A stretch of DNA of 64,000 bases from Candidatus Contendibacter sp. Its GTDB lineage: Bacteria; Pseudomonadota; Gammaproteobacteria; Competibacterales; Competibacteraceae. Below the pieces are notes generated by a model. That model was not told the DNA's origin. It saw only the letters and a program-made list of their open reading frames with translations, and ran no database searches. The first letter of the stretch is position 1. Every line of letters starts with the position of its first letter. The position numbers and the translations under genes were made by a program. This document shows, piece by piece, positions 1 to 9,263 of the stretch. The stretch is from positions 47,370 to 111,369 of the forward strand of contig JARSSO010000021.1 of the NCBI GenBank assembly GCA_029624765.1, given 5' to 3'.

Positions 1-2
1 TG

Positions 3-224
3 AACCATATCAGCCTGGAAGGCTATATTGTGGGACGCATGTTCATGACGGTCCTGAACTCCATGAAAGACCCCGTAACGCCCGCCAACTTCATCAAGAC
101 AGCCCGCCAAAATCCCTTTGATCTGGGAGGATTGAAGATCGATTTCACCAAAGGGAATCCAGGTTCAGCCCTGATTTCCTTGAATCATATCAACTTGGGC
201 TCATACAAGCTGGCCAGGCAATAG
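3..224 (+). CDS. ABC transporter substrate-binding protein, C-terminal end (partial)
   Basis: The reading frame is open from the window edge and gives 73 residues ending at a TAG stop. The segment SLEGYIVGRMFM followed by a helix-rich stretch and a final beta pair resembles the C-terminal lobe of periplasmic binding proteins of the branched-chain amino acid (Leu/Ile/Val) type, where an EGY.AA.v motif is usual. The substrate cannot be told from this fragment, and the start, signal peptide and any transporter partners lie outside the window. The family call rests on a short stretch, so it is moderate. Confidence 0.55.
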   Translation, partial: NHISLEGYIVGRMFMTVLNSMKDPVTPANFIKTARQNPFDLGGLKIDFTKGNPGSALISLNHINLGSYKLARQ

Positions 225-312
225 GTTCGCACCGCTGGCGGTCGCAGATCCACTTAACGCTAAAAGCGATGGCCTCCAATACCTCCCGGTAAAGAACCGA
301 AATGCCAGATGT

Positions 313-1119
313 TCATGTCCACAGCGCGCGAACGCCGAAATAGGCGATGTCCTTGAAGCGGCGCAGCACGCCCTTGAGCAGCGAGGCTTGTGGGCGGGTG
401 CAGAAGGTCATGCTGAGAATGACCCGCAATTCGTTATCCCCTAGCCGCGTCACCTTGTGCAAAACCCGCGCGCCCTCGAATACGATCAGTGTGTTGGGTG
501 GGGTAGGTATCGTCACCTCCCGGCCATCCCGATGAATCACCAGTTGCGCCGAAGACAGACAATCCTTCTGAAGATGACGATTGACCAAGGGCAGCAGCAC
601 GGTGAAGTGGCGTCCGCTATAGAAGTTGTAATCGTAGTGCCAGCCAATATGGTCGCGAGGCCGCTCGTAGAACAGCAACGAGCAGGAGCTTTGATCATTA
701 ATCGGCGTGGGCAATATTGGCGTGCCCACCACCGCCGCGCAAAGCCGGCGCAGATAATCGGATTGATAGAAAGCGACGATTTCCGGGGCGGTTCGGTACA
801 GATCCTCGTAGGCGATGGTACCGCCCTGCTTGTGAGCCAGGAAATAGCTGCGCTCGGTCTGCTGATAGCGCAACGCGGCCCCGCACAGCAGGTCGAAGGC
901 CGGCCCCGGTAACGGTTTGGCCACCACGGCGATGCGCTGGCGGAAATCGGGCAGCGCATCAGGCAGGACGTTTGGTAGGTCGAGCGTGACGCCATGTTCG
1001 GCGACGATTTCACGTTGCTGTTCCTGTAATTGGAGATACTGACGCCGCTTGCGCAGCTTGAGGCCGGTGAACACCAAGGCGCCAGCGACGACCGGGATCA
1101 AGCAGATTTCCAGTCGCAT
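313..1119 (-). CDS. 2OG-Fe(II) oxygenase family protein with N-terminal membrane anchor
   Basis: The 268-residue product starts with a short hydrophobic segment (residues 5-20) followed by a basic KLRKRRQ stretch, so it is probably anchored in the inner membrane with the catalytic domain in the cytoplasm. The C-terminal half carries the iron facial triad: His161 and Asp163 in GWHYDYN, His221 in ARVLHKV, with Arg232 as probable 2-oxoglutarate ligand. These enzymes couple 2-oxoglutarate decarboxylation to hydroxylation; the substrate here is unknown. The frame stays open upstream to 1395, but that part overlaps the neighbouring esterase gene and has atypical composition, so the ATG at 1119 was chosen. 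The esterase gene lies just upstream on the same strand. Confidence 0.7.
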   Translation of the reverse strand: MRLEICLIPVVAGALVFTGLKLRKRRQYLQLQEQQREIVAEHGVTLDLPNVLPDALPDFRQRIAVVAKPLPGPAFDLLCGAALRYQQTERSYFLAHKQGGTIAYEDLYRTAPEIVAFYQSDYLRRLCAAVVGTPILPTPINDQSSCSLLFYERPRDHIGWHYDYNFYSGRHFTVLLPLVNRHLQKDCLSSAQLVIHRDGREVTIPTPPNTLIVFEGARVLHKVTRLGDNELRVILSMTFCTRPQASLLKGVLRRFKDIAYFGVRALWT

Positions 1120-1192
1120 GCGCGGCTCCAACGGCGATCGATGGAAAAAAAACCGCTCCGGCCCAACTGACGACCAGGGTCGGCAACGGTAT

Positions 1193-1921
1193 TCAAATGT
1201 ACAGCCCAACCATCTTGCGCCAGGCGGAGGCGCTATGAGCCCGGCCCCGCCAGAGATGCAGCGCGTGCCAGATGCCCTTGTTCCACAAGGTTTCGCTGAT
1301 CTGCCGATTGTTGTCCAGGAAAGGATCGGCATCGCCAATGGCGAAAACAATATCCAGTCGCCGCAATTGATGCAGCAACCCCCAATCGTGAACATTGGGC
1401 AGAAAATGGCTGGGCGTATTGAAATAGATCAGCTCGTCGTAATGCCCGTCGAACAGTCCCCGGAAATCCTCGACGGGCTGGGTTAGATCGTAGCGGCCGC
1501 TGAAAGCGGCCACCTTGCTGAAACAATGCGGATGGCGGAAGGCGAAATTGACCGCGTGGAACGCCCCGAAACTGCACCCGTGCGAGATCACGCAAGGATG
1601 CCGGTTCTTGGCCCACATCAAAGGCAGCACTTCGTGGAGCAGATAGGCTTCGTATTGCAGGTGCCGGTGAATGCGATCCTGGGGATGGTTCCAAAAACAG
1701 TAGAAGCTTTCCTGATCGATACTGTCCACGCAGTATAACTGCAAGTGGCCATGTTCGATCTTGTCGCCCAGCGCCGCTACCAGACCAATATCCTCGTATT
1801 CGTGAAACCGCGCGCAGCGGGTGGGAAACACCAGCACCTTGGCGCCGGCATGCCCGAACACCAGCAGTTCCATATCGCGGTGGACCCGATGGCTATACCA
1901 CTTGTGATATTCCCGGTTCAT
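1193..1921 (-). CDS. Putative esterase (alpha/beta hydrolase fold)
   Basis: The 242-residue protein has the alpha/beta hydrolase layout of the putative-esterase family (esterase D / antigen 85 type). The nucleophile elbow is GCSFGA with Ser117, the acid is in GDADPF (Asp197 or Asp199), and the histidine is His229 in RGRAHS. There is no signal peptide, so it probably acts in the cytoplasm. The ATG at 1921 was preferred to a TTG two codons earlier. It is followed by the 2OG-Fe(II) oxygenase 73 bases downstream on the same strand. The natural substrate is unknown. Confidence 0.75.
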   Translation of the reverse strand: MNREYHKWYSHRVHRDMELLVFGHAGAKVLVFPTRCARFHEYEDIGLVAALGDKIEHGHLQLYCVDSIDQESFYCFWNHPQDRIHRHLQYEAYLLHEVLPLMWAKNRHPCVISHGCSFGAFHAVNFAFRHPHCFSKVAAFSGRYDLTQPVEDFRGLFDGHYDELIYFNTPSHFLPNVHDWGLLHQLRRLDIVFAIGDADPFLDNNRQISETLWNKGIWHALHLWRGRAHSASAWRKMVGLYI

Positions 1922-2113
1922 TTTCAACGACCATAAAACCCTTATTTATCAATCAAAAAGGGACTTTATCGTTGAAACGCTGCAAGCGTATGACAACGGG
2001 AAGACGGTTTTTGGTCATGCGCGGCATGATTGACAGCCGGTGGTGACAACCCGAAAACCGCCGCTTACCGGGGAAGCTGGCGGTCCGGGATGGGCGATGG
2101 ATTGAACTAGCCG

Positions 2114-4174
2114 TCAACCACCGGGCGCCGACTCGAACCGCAAGGGCTCGACCAGCAACGGTGCGTACTCCGGAAAATAGGTTCCACCAGCCTCGAACGG
2201 TTTGTCGGGATCAATCAGGGTTTCGGCGTTGCCCACGCCATAGGTGATCGAAGCGGGATTTTCCAGATCCACCGGGCGGTCGGTGATCACCTCGCCGACC
2301 TGGTAGGGCTGGCCATCCTGATGGGCAAAGCCCTCATCCCCTTCCCGGAAGTAGCGGAAAGTCACCGGCGTGGCCGGGAACACGTCTTTGCCCTGGACAT
2401 AGCGCTGGGTGATGACCACCTGCCGATAGCGGCGGGCAGCGGCCAGGGCATCGTTTTTGGGTGGATAGAGCAATTCTCCGCGAATGGCGTCATCGGCGTC
2501 CAGATAGCCTCTTCGCGCGGTCAACTCACGCAGCAGGGTTTGCCGCAGCGCCTGACTCCTCTGGAACCCCTCCACGCTCGCGGTGTCCAGCGCCGGCCAC
2601 GCGGCGGAATAGCCGTGGACAGGCTGGATCGCATCGGCCAGAAAACGCTCGATGACAGCGGGCATATCGCCATACAGGCTCGCGCCAACCACGTTGTCCA
2701 GGAAATGGCGGAACTCACCCTTCTCCAGGTCCCGGTTCAATGGATCGCCTAGTTGCGCCGCGCCCGGAGTCTCCTCCGGCGATGGGTCGGTCCGGGCGAG
2801 ATAGCGCAGGGTGTCCATTTCCCGCCAGCCCAACTCACCGGGGAATTTGCGCGGCAACGACCAGGTGGAATCGACGGTGTTGCCGACCCCGGAGGTGAAC
2901 TGGGGAAACTCGGTGCTGGCGACGCCGCTGTGGCAGCCGATGCACTGCGTCAACTCCTCGCGATTTTGCGGCCGTAACGCGCCGGTCTTGTCCTCGATGA
3001 AGCCGGCCAGATACCAGCCCACACCGTTGTCCACCCAGCCCTGGGCGTCGTTGCCGTAGACGGGGGCGCCCTCTTCCTTGGTTCCAGGACGAAACTGACC
3101 TGGGTAAAACGCTTTCCACTTGTACATGTAGCGGATTTCCTTGACCCGGCGGGCGCGCGTGCCGGGATAGGGGCTCACCGCCGGATCGTTCCCATCCGCC
3201 GCCACGTCCACGTAATGCAGGGGATGGGCGATTTCCGCGCCGACCGGGTACAGGCCACGTTCAAGGGCCACCGTCCGGGCCGCGCCCTGATAGAACGCGC
3301 CGTCCTCCACACGCAGCCGATCCTGTATCGCTCGCTCCAGCAGATCAAGGTTCCGGGCGTAGACCGCCAAATCGAAACTGCCATCCTCCCGCTGCATGAA
3401 CGGCTTGGGCAACCGAATGTAGATGCCGGATACCGAGCCGGTCATTGGGGTGAAAATGCCGTAGGGCATGAAGTTCACCGCCCGCCAGCCAGTGATCCAG
3501 CGCCCGTCGCCATCCTGGAAAAAGCCGTTGCGGGAACTGCCGGAGCGAACGAAACCGTCAGCGTCAGCGGGCAAATCCATTGGGTCCAGTCCCGGAAACA
3601 GCCGGAACGGCGCGTCACCGCCTCCACCGTCCCAGTGGCGCGGGTCGCCGGGCCGCTGGGCAAAAGCCGCCCGCCAGTTATCCTCGCGGATATAGCTTTC
3701 CATATTCCAGGTCTGGGGATCGATGCCCAACGCCGCCACGGCTTCGCGCAACTTTTCCGGTGTCAAGGTGTTTTCCCAGGGATTGCGGCTCGGCGAAGCA
3801 GTGAAGGGGCTGATGGGCGTGAACGAATATTCGAGTTGCAGGTTGCCGAGGCGCGGCTCCGCGCCGGCCTGCGGGAAGTTGTTGCCCAGCCCCAGGCGAT
3901 AGACGCCGTTGGTGTGACAGAACAGACAGGCGTTCTGGGTTCCCCGTGAGGTTTCGACGTGGCACTGGGCGGGAATGTGGGCATAGGGGTTGGCAAACGT
4001 CAGTGGACTGCGGAAATCACCCTTTGGGAAGCTGGGAACGGTGGCGGACGGGGTTGTCGCGGCCACCGTCGATTCGTCCACCCGACCCTGACTGTCGCTG
4101 CACCCCGTCAGAACAACGCCCAACAGGAAAGGGGCCAAGGCGGCCCCGTATAAACCCGGCTGGCGACGATTCAT
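2114..4174 (-). CDS. Di-heme c-type cytochrome lipoprotein
   Basis: The 686-residue protein begins with a type II signal peptide (hydrophobic residues 8-23, lipobox LTGC, lipidated Cys25), so it is exported and lipid-anchored in the envelope. It has two c-type heme sites, CLFCH (Cys83, Cys86, His87) and CIGCH (Cys411, Cys414, His415). Between and after them is a long domain I do not recognise. It lies 76 bases downstream of a PhoX-like gene on the same strand and probably shares its transcript. Two hemes in a large lipoprotein suggest electron transfer or a peroxidase-like redox role, but no catalytic assignment is possible from the sequence alone. Confidence 0.7.
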   Translation of the reverse strand: MNRRQPGLYGAALAPFLLGVVLTGCSDSQGRVDESTVAATTPSATVPSFPKGDFRSPLTFANPYAHIPAQCHVETSRGTQNACLFCHTNGVYRLGLGNNFPQAGAEPRLGNLQLEYSFTPISPFTASPSRNPWENTLTPEKLREAVAALGIDPQTWNMESYIREDNWRAAFAQRPGDPRHWDGGGGDAPFRLFPGLDPMDLPADADGFVRSGSSRNGFFQDGDGRWITGWRAVNFMPYGIFTPMTGSVSGIYIRLPKPFMQREDGSFDLAVYARNLDLLERAIQDRLRVEDGAFYQGAARTVALERGLYPVGAEIAHPLHYVDVAADGNDPAVSPYPGTRARRVKEIRYMYKWKAFYPGQFRPGTKEEGAPVYGNDAQGWVDNGVGWYLAGFIEDKTGALRPQNREELTQCIGCHSGVASTEFPQFTSGVGNTVDSTWSLPRKFPGELGWREMDTLRYLARTDPSPEETPGAAQLGDPLNRDLEKGEFRHFLDNVVGASLYGDMPAVIERFLADAIQPVHGYSAAWPALDTASVEGFQRSQALRQTLLRELTARRGYLDADDAIRGELLYPPKNDALAAARRYRQVVITQRYVQGKDVFPATPVTFRYFREGDEGFAHQDGQPYQVGEVITDRPVDLENPASITYGVGNAETLIDPDKPFEAGGTYFPEYAPLLVEPLRFESAPGG

Positions 4175-4250
4175 GCGATTCTCCTCAAACGGAAAGCGGG
4201 CGGCTCGCGACCGCCCGCTGGTCCATTCTCACGGCAATCCGATCATTCGA

Positions 4251-6110
4251 TCAAAGGCCCGGAATGCCCCCGATATACCCGACAGGCGCGTAGAACTTGT
4301 CGATCAGGGGCGTCAGTTGCTTTTTAAGATCGGCGTTGGTGGTGCTGATAAAGTCGCCCCAATGCTGGGAGTTGGCCATGATGTAAGCATGGCCGTTCAG
4401 GTTCTCCACCACCTGCAAGCCGTTGGTCTCCGCGCCGGCCGTCACCGTCAAAATGCGGCTGAGTTGCTGAGTGTCCACGTTGTAGGCCCAGATGAAGTTG
4501 TTGACGTGCATCCCGGAATCCTCGCCGATGAACAGGGTGCGCATCTTTTCGGAGAAGAACAGGTTGTCGGTGTTGGCGATGGTGTTGACATCGGCGGTAT
4601 TGCCGAACGCGTCGGTGGCCATCGGCTTGCCGAGCAGTTTCGGCTCCACATACATCCTGGTCGCCACCCACTCGGAATCGATGGCGTTCCCCTGGCTGTC
4701 CTTGACGCCACCCTTGAGTTCCAGCGTGTAGGTCACGCCCGCCTTGTTTTCGGGCAACTTGATGTGATCGGCGGGCTCGGTGGGATCGGAGCGCATACTG
4801 GTTTCGATGCGCGACATCGCCATGTACAGTTTCTTGTCCTTGGCGTTGACGGCAATACCCTCCATCTTCGTCCATTCCGTGGTGCCACCCAGCAGCGCGG
4901 TGTAGCGGCGAGTTTCCAGAAAGGCGGCGGCTTTTTCCATGCCCGGCTTCAGGACGAGGCATTCGTCGGAGGACGAGCCAGCGCGTACCCGCTTGTAACC
5001 AGCGGGACATTGGCCTTCGCTTGGCGCGATGGCGTTGAAGATATCGTTGAATTTGAGGCTGTTGGCCAGTGCGGCAATCTCGGCGTTGGTACCATGACCG
5101 AGACGAATCCAGGTCAGATCGGCGCTCCCGCCGTTTTTGTCATCGGTCTGGTTCCACTTGGCCGTATAGATCGTGCCGGCGGACAGATCGCCGTATTTAT
5201 CGGCCACGAACAACGTCATCTGCACGTAAGCGCCGTCGTCGCCCAAATAGGCGGTGCGGCCGTCCGGCATGAGTTTGGCCACCTCCCAGGTGCCGCGCGA
5301 CATGGCGTAATGTTTGGTCACGCTGGTGGAACCGTCCGCCTTGACGGTCACTTCGGGAATGATGCCGTAATGATAAGGGTTGGCTTCGCGTTCGCTCTTG
5401 AAATACAGCTCGCGCATCGCCTTGAGGCCAGCGGTGGTCGTGCCGTAGTTCTTGGAATCGAGCGGGTTATAGATCAGATCGTAGTCTTCCTCGGAACCCA
5501 GATGCGTGTTCCACGGCGTCTGCGAGCCAAAGCAAGGGATCCAGATCCCGTTGACGCCGGAGAAGTCGATCGGCCTGACCTTGGTCGCGGTCAGCTTGCC
5601 GTCGCCGGCCTGGGCGATCTCGCTCAGGGTCATCGACATCGGCATGCGGGTGTACCAGCCTGGCGTGGTAAAAGCGACCGAGCCGTCGCTCAACAGCCAG
5701 TCGTATTCGTAATGGGTGACCAGGAACAGCTTGTTATCGATCTTCAACAGGCTGTTGGCGTCCGGCGTCTCGGCCACCACCGGATTACCCATTGGATCCA
5801 GCAGGGGTTCCATCTTGTAGTTGTAGAGCTGGCCGGCGGGATATTTTTTGCCGCCCACCTCGGCAACTTCGTCTTTCACGCTGAACAATACGCTGTAAGA
5901 GAGAGGAAGCTCTTGGACGCGCCCGTCCGCGTAAGTCAGCTTCACGTTGGATTGGGTATAGGTTCTGGCGATCTGGTCCGTGGTGGTCGGCGCGGGTGTG
6001 TCGGTGAATTCCACCGAGCGCACCGCCGTAATCGGATCATCGTCGTCGCCGCCGCAACCGGCCAGCCCCAGCGCCGACAGCAGCGCAACCGTCAACAATC
6101 TCGCGTTCAT
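4251..6110 (-). CDS. PhoX/DUF839-family lipoprotein (possible phosphatase)
   Basis: The 619-residue protein starts with a lipoprotein signal (LAGC, Cys19), followed by an acidic GGDDDD linker that fits an outer-membrane or surface lipoprotein. The motif TPWNTHLGSEEDYD (residues 198-211) matches the PhoX-family signature around the metal-binding loop (TPWGTWLtcEE in typical members), and later segments such as MEGIAVNAKDKKLYMAMS fit the six-bladed PhoX propeller. PhoX enzymes are calcium/iron alkaline phosphatases that release phosphate outside the cytoplasm. Departures from the usual metal-binding segment mean phosphatase activity is not certain. A possible Pho box lies 67 bases upstream, and the di-heme lipoprotein follows. 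Confidence 0.7.
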   Translation of the reverse strand: MNARLLTVALLSALGLAGCGGDDDDPITAVRSVEFTDTPAPTTTDQIARTYTQSNVKLTYADGRVQELPLSYSVLFSVKDEVAEVGGKKYPAGQLYNYKMEPLLDPMGNPVVAETPDANSLLKIDNKLFLVTHYEYDWLLSDGSVAFTTPGWYTRMPMSMTLSEIAQAGDGKLTATKVRPIDFSGVNGIWIPCFGSQTPWNTHLGSEEDYDLIYNPLDSKNYGTTTAGLKAMRELYFKSEREANPYHYGIIPEVTVKADGSTSVTKHYAMSRGTWEVAKLMPDGRTAYLGDDGAYVQMTLFVADKYGDLSAGTIYTAKWNQTDDKNGGSADLTWIRLGHGTNAEIAALANSLKFNDIFNAIAPSEGQCPAGYKRVRAGSSSDECLVLKPGMEKAAAFLETRRYTALLGGTTEWTKMEGIAVNAKDKKLYMAMSRIETSMRSDPTEPADHIKLPENKAGVTYTLELKGGVKDSQGNAIDSEWVATRMYVEPKLLGKPMATDAFGNTADVNTIANTDNLFFSEKMRTLFIGEDSGMHVNNFIWAYNVDTQQLSRILTVTAGAETNGLQVVENLNGHAYIMANSQHWGDFISTTNADLKKQLTPLIDKFYAPVGYIGGIPGL

Positions 6111-6176
6111 GGAAAAACTCCCCTAGCGGCGGATTCATTTCAAGCGATCATCCTGATGCGCCACGGTTGCCAAACG

Positions 6177-6194
6177 ATGACGGTCAAGTGACGA
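6177..6194 (-). promoter_or_regulatory. Possible Pho box upstream of the PhoX-like gene
   Basis: On the minus strand the sequence reads TCGTCAC-N4-CCGTCAT, two units with the 11-base spacing of PhoB half-sites (consensus CTGTCAT), with a weaker third unit TGGCAAC at the same spacing. The distance to the start codon (67 bases) is close to that of the stronger boxes before pstS2 (68) and phoB (77). The match is imperfect and the -10 region is poor, so this is tentative. Confidence 0.4.
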
Positions 6195-6376
6195 TCTCGT
6201 TACGCGCGGGGAAGGGTTTTCACCATGAACCAGAGCCAAATGGACGCTCATCAACCCATCGCTCTCTGGCTTTCTCAAGCTTCGATCTTGACTAAGAATG
6301 AGGAGTGTCTTAAACAACCTATTGAAAGATAGCTGGCAATGTAGCTAGGGCCAATTCTCACGACCGGGAAGAATCA

Positions 6377-7888
6377 ATGCTAAACATCCCCGCAACCCTG
6401 CTCGCGCTCGCGCTCACCTCCACCCTGGGAGCCTGCGCCTGGCTGCCGCCCACGGACGCCGGCAACGAAGCCGACTCTCAAACAACGGCTGGCGCCGCCT
6501 ACGTGGACTACTGGCAAACCCGCGATCCGTCCGACTATCGCCATGGGGCAGTCCAGGCCGGGAACTTCCGACCCGTGATCTCTTCCCCCGATGTGGTGGT
6601 GGGGCCGCGGCCACTCTCCCCGGCGAAAGCCACAAACCAGTCGGCGTCCCGGGTCGTGGCGATCATTCCGGTACAGGGCAAGCCCGCCACCGTCCCCACC
6701 GGAACTGGAACGGGAGGGCAAAATGCGACGGTCGCCACCGCGGCCGGCCCATCCACGCCGCCGGCCCAGGCCCAGCGAACCGCCACCTTGAGTCGAGCCA
6801 GAACCAAGGGCAAGGCGTCCTCGCTCGCCAGCAAGGACCTTTGGGGGCGGATGCGGGGGCGACTGGCGCTGGCCGAGGTGGAACATCCCCGGATCGCCGA
6901 GCGGATCGACCACCTCAAGCGCAACCCCGGTTATTTGAACCTGTTTGTGGAGCGGGCCCGGCCATACCTGTACTACATCGTCGAACACATCGACCGAAGC
7001 AGGCTGCCCATGGATCTGGCCCTGGTGCCGATGGTGGAAAGCGCGTTCGAACCCACCGCCGTATCCCCCAAGGACGCCGCCGGACTCTGGCAAATTATCC
7101 CGGCCACGGGACAGGAATGGGGGCTGATGCTGACCGAAGGCTACGATGGCCGCTTCGACATTCACACCTCGACCGATGTCGCCCTGCGCTATCTGCGCTA
7201 CCTGAACAGGCTCTTCGATGGCGACTGGTTGCTGGCGCTGGCGGCGTACAATGCCGGGCCCCGCGCCGTGCAGGAGGCAATCGCCGCCCATGCCGCCGAA
7301 CCGCCCCGGCCGACCGCCGTGGAAATGCACCCCGCCGTGGTTGGCGCCTTGGCGCTGGCAGGTCCGGCTTACTTGGCCACCGCTTCCAATCCGGCGCCGC
7401 AGTCGCTGTTTTGGAGCCTGAAACTACCCCGGGAGACGCAGGATTACGTCCCCCGAATCGTGGCGCTGGCCCGCATCGTCGCCGACCCCGACGGGCATGG
7501 GCTACGACTCCAAGCCGTCGCCAATCAACCCTATCTGTACCGGGTCGATCTCACCTCCGAAACCAAGGTGTTCGACAGCGTCACGGCCGCTGGCATCCCC
7601 ATCGAGGATTTCTTCCGCTTCAATCCTGGTTTCAAGCCCGGCGTCGAGCCGCCGGCCCAAGCCTACAAACTGTTGCTGCCCCGCGAGCAGGCCCAAAGCC
7701 TGGCGGCCAGCGCGCCGGGAGCCCGCCTGCTGGCGCCCAGCCGCCACACGGTTCAGAAAGGCGAAACCCTGGACATCATCGCCAAGCGCCACGGGGTTCC
7801 TTCCCAGCAACTGGCGCAATGGAACGGGCTGAACGGCAAGGGCCGCCTGAAAGCCGGCCAGCAGCTAATCGTCTATCCCTCTTCGTAA
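6377..7888 (+). CDS. mltD: Membrane-bound lytic murein transglycosylase D (SLT + LysM)
   Basis: The 503-residue protein has a lipoprotein signal (LGAC, Cys20), a Pro/Thr-rich linker to about residue 150, an SLT-type transglycosylase domain, and a C-terminal LysM module (from about residue 457, HTVQKGETLDIIAKRH). The catalytic glutamate is Glu221 in PMVESAF, followed by AGLWQ (235-239) and AAYNAG, all typical of family 1 transglycosylases. It cleaves the MurNAc-GlcNAc bond of peptidoglycan to 1,6-anhydro products at the inner face of the outer membrane. One LysM is present, fewer than the two of E. coli MltD. It converges with the Sel1 gene downstream. Confidence 0.9.
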   Translation: MLNIPATLLALALTSTLGACAWLPPTDAGNEADSQTTAGAAYVDYWQTRDPSDYRHGAVQAGNFRPVISSPDVVVGPRPLSPAKATNQSASRVVAIIPVQGKPATVPTGTGTGGQNATVATAAGPSTPPAQAQRTATLSRARTKGKASSLASKDLWGRMRGRLALAEVEHPRIAERIDHLKRNPGYLNLFVERARPYLYYIVEHIDRSRLPMDLALVPMVESAFEPTAVSPKDAAGLWQIIPATGQEWGLMLTEGYDGRFDIHTSTDVALRYLRYLNRLFDGDWLLALAAYNAGPRAVQEAIAAHAAEPPRPTAVEMHPAVVGALALAGPAYLATASNPAPQSLFWSLKLPRETQDYVPRIVALARIVADPDGHGLRLQAVANQPYLYRVDLTSETKVFDSVTAAGIPIEDFFRFNPGFKPGVEPPAQAYKLLLPREQAQSLAASAPGARLLAPSRHTVQKGETLDIIAKRHGVPSQQLAQWNGLNGKGRLKAGQQLIVYPSS

Positions 7889-7915
7889 GCGGGATGGCCA
7901 GCGCCGATCGACGGC

Positions 7916-8452
7916 TCAGTTATTCCCACCGTGCGGGGTGCCGGATTCGGGAGCGGGCAGCGGCAAGATGCGAAACGGATGAGCCGCCTTGAATTCCCTG
8001 GCCCGCCGTTCCGTCTCCTCGACCTGGGCCGGAGTCATCTTCCTGGCGACCTCCTGCTTGGCCTGCGGCGCCTGGCTGTCGCCTTGGGCGTCGGCCAGCG
8101 TGTACCAGAAATACGCCTGCGCGTAATCGGGCGCCACGCCTTGCCCTTCCTCGTACATGATGGCCAGATTGACCTGGGCCTGCGGCAGCCCTTGCTCCGC
8201 CGCTTTCCGATACCACTGCATTGCCAGGGCGTTGTCCTGCGGCACCCCCTTGCCCTGGTCGTACAGCACGCCCAGATTGAATTGAGCGAAGGGCACGCCC
8301 TTTTCGGCCAACGGCCGGACGATGGCGACTTCGGCGGCGTAATCGCCGCGCTCGTGGGCGCTCCTGGCCCGATCCCAGTCACCATCGGCCGCCCAGGCCG
8401 GCGCGGTCGTCAGCAGGCTGCCCGCCAGCAGCAGGAAAAACGGTTTGTTCAT
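7916..8452 (-). CDS. Sel1-repeat protein, secreted
   Basis: The 178-residue product begins with a clear Sec signal peptide (MNKPFFLLL..., cleavage likely after AWA at residue 21). It then holds Sel1-type TPR units, seen in FAQFNLGVLYDQGKGVPQD and AQVNLAIMYEEGQGVAPDY, each with the alternating small and aromatic residues of that repeat. Such proteins act as periplasmic scaffolds for protein-protein contacts. The frame is open further upstream to 8569, but the added residues are basic and lack the signal peptide position, so the ATG at 8452 was chosen. It converges with mltD, 27 bases away. The partner is unknown. Confidence 0.8.
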   Translation of the reverse strand: MNKPFFLLLAGSLLTTAPAWAADGDWDRARSAHERGDYAAEVAIVRPLAEKGVPFAQFNLGVLYDQGKGVPQDNALAMQWYRKAAEQGLPQAQVNLAIMYEEGQGVAPDYAQAYFWYTLADAQGDSQAPQAKQEVARKMTPAQVEETERRAREFKAAHPFRILPLPAPESGTPHGGNN

Positions 8453-8604
8453 GATCTGTCTACTCGGTTGCGGTGATTGCTCGGTTGCAAACTTGTCCAG
8501 TTTAGCATTTCGCCGCCGCATCCATTCGCCAGTGGATCGGCGGGGATTTTTGGTGGGCGTCCGTTCCATTGTGTTTTAATGGCGCGTAGGTTTTCCCTGT
8601 ACAC

Positions 8605-9237
8605 TTGCCCATATCCGTCCATCACCCCGATGGCGCCGCCGTGATTCCGGTACCGCTCAAACCCCGTCACATCCCCAACCTCATCACTGGCCTGCGCATC
8701 CTGCTGGTGGCGCCGTTTCTGTGGCTGCTGCTGGAGGAACGCTACGCGGCGGCGCTGGCGCTGTTCGTGATCGCCGGGGTCTCCGACGGACTCGACGGCT
8801 TCCTGGCCAAATATTACGGCTGGACCAGCGAACTGGGCGGTCTGCTCGATCCCGTCGCCGACAAACTGCTGCTCATGGGGGCGATCCTGGCGCTGGGCTG
8901 GCTGAACGAACTGCCGGCTTGGCTGGTGGCGCTGGTGGTCGCGCGGGACCTGGTCATCGTCGTCGGCGCGGCTGCCTATCACCTGCGAGTCGAGCGCTTC
9001 CACGCCGCGCCACTGATGATCAGCAAACTGAACACGCTGACGCAGCTCGTGCTGGTCGGCGCGGTGATCGTCCACTATGGCCTGACTCCGTTGCCAGCGT
9101 GGCTGCTGACCGGCGGGATCTATCTGACCGCCCTGACCACCGTCTGGAGCGGCGCGGCCTATGTCTGGCGTTGGGGAAGGCTGGCCCGGCGCAAGGCCCG
9201 GCGTTCGCCAAAATCCTCCGGCCGCGATGCTCCCTGA
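8605..9237 (+). CDS. CDP-alcohol phosphatidyltransferase family protein
   Basis: An integral inner-membrane enzyme of about 200 residues with five to six hydrophobic segments. The family catalytic signature is present as SDGLDGFLAKYYG followed by GGLLDPVADK, which supplies the aspartates that bind the metals and CDP-diacylglycerol. It most resembles PgsA-type phosphatidylglycerophosphate synthases or cardiolipin-synthase relatives, but the alcohol acceptor cannot be decided. No ATG fits the start: TTG at 8605 or GTG at 8641 are the options, and neither has a strong ribosome-binding site. The PerM-type gene follows 26 bases downstream on the same strand. Confidence 0.8.
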   Translation: MPISVHHPDGAAVIPVPLKPRHIPNLITGLRILLVAPFLWLLLEERYAAALALFVIAGVSDGLDGFLAKYYGWTSELGGLLDPVADKLLLMGAILALGWLNELPAWLVALVVARDLVIVVGAAAYHLRVERFHAAPLMISKLNTLTQLVLVGAVIVHYGLTPLPAWLLTGGIYLTALTTVWSGAAYVWRWGRLARRKARRSPKSSGRDAP

Positions 9238-9263
9238 ATTTCCCACCCGAGCGATTTTCCCCC

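Noticed and set aside
4173..6191. Long plus-strand open frame of 672 codons
   Set aside because: It lies opposite the PhoX-like lipoprotein gene, whose minus-strand product has a lipobox and family motifs. The plus-strand product has no recognisable features; it reflects high GC.
6135..6317. Minus-strand frame of 60 codons upstream of the PhoX-like gene
   Set aside because: No ribosome-binding site or known product, and it overlaps the probable PhoB promoter.
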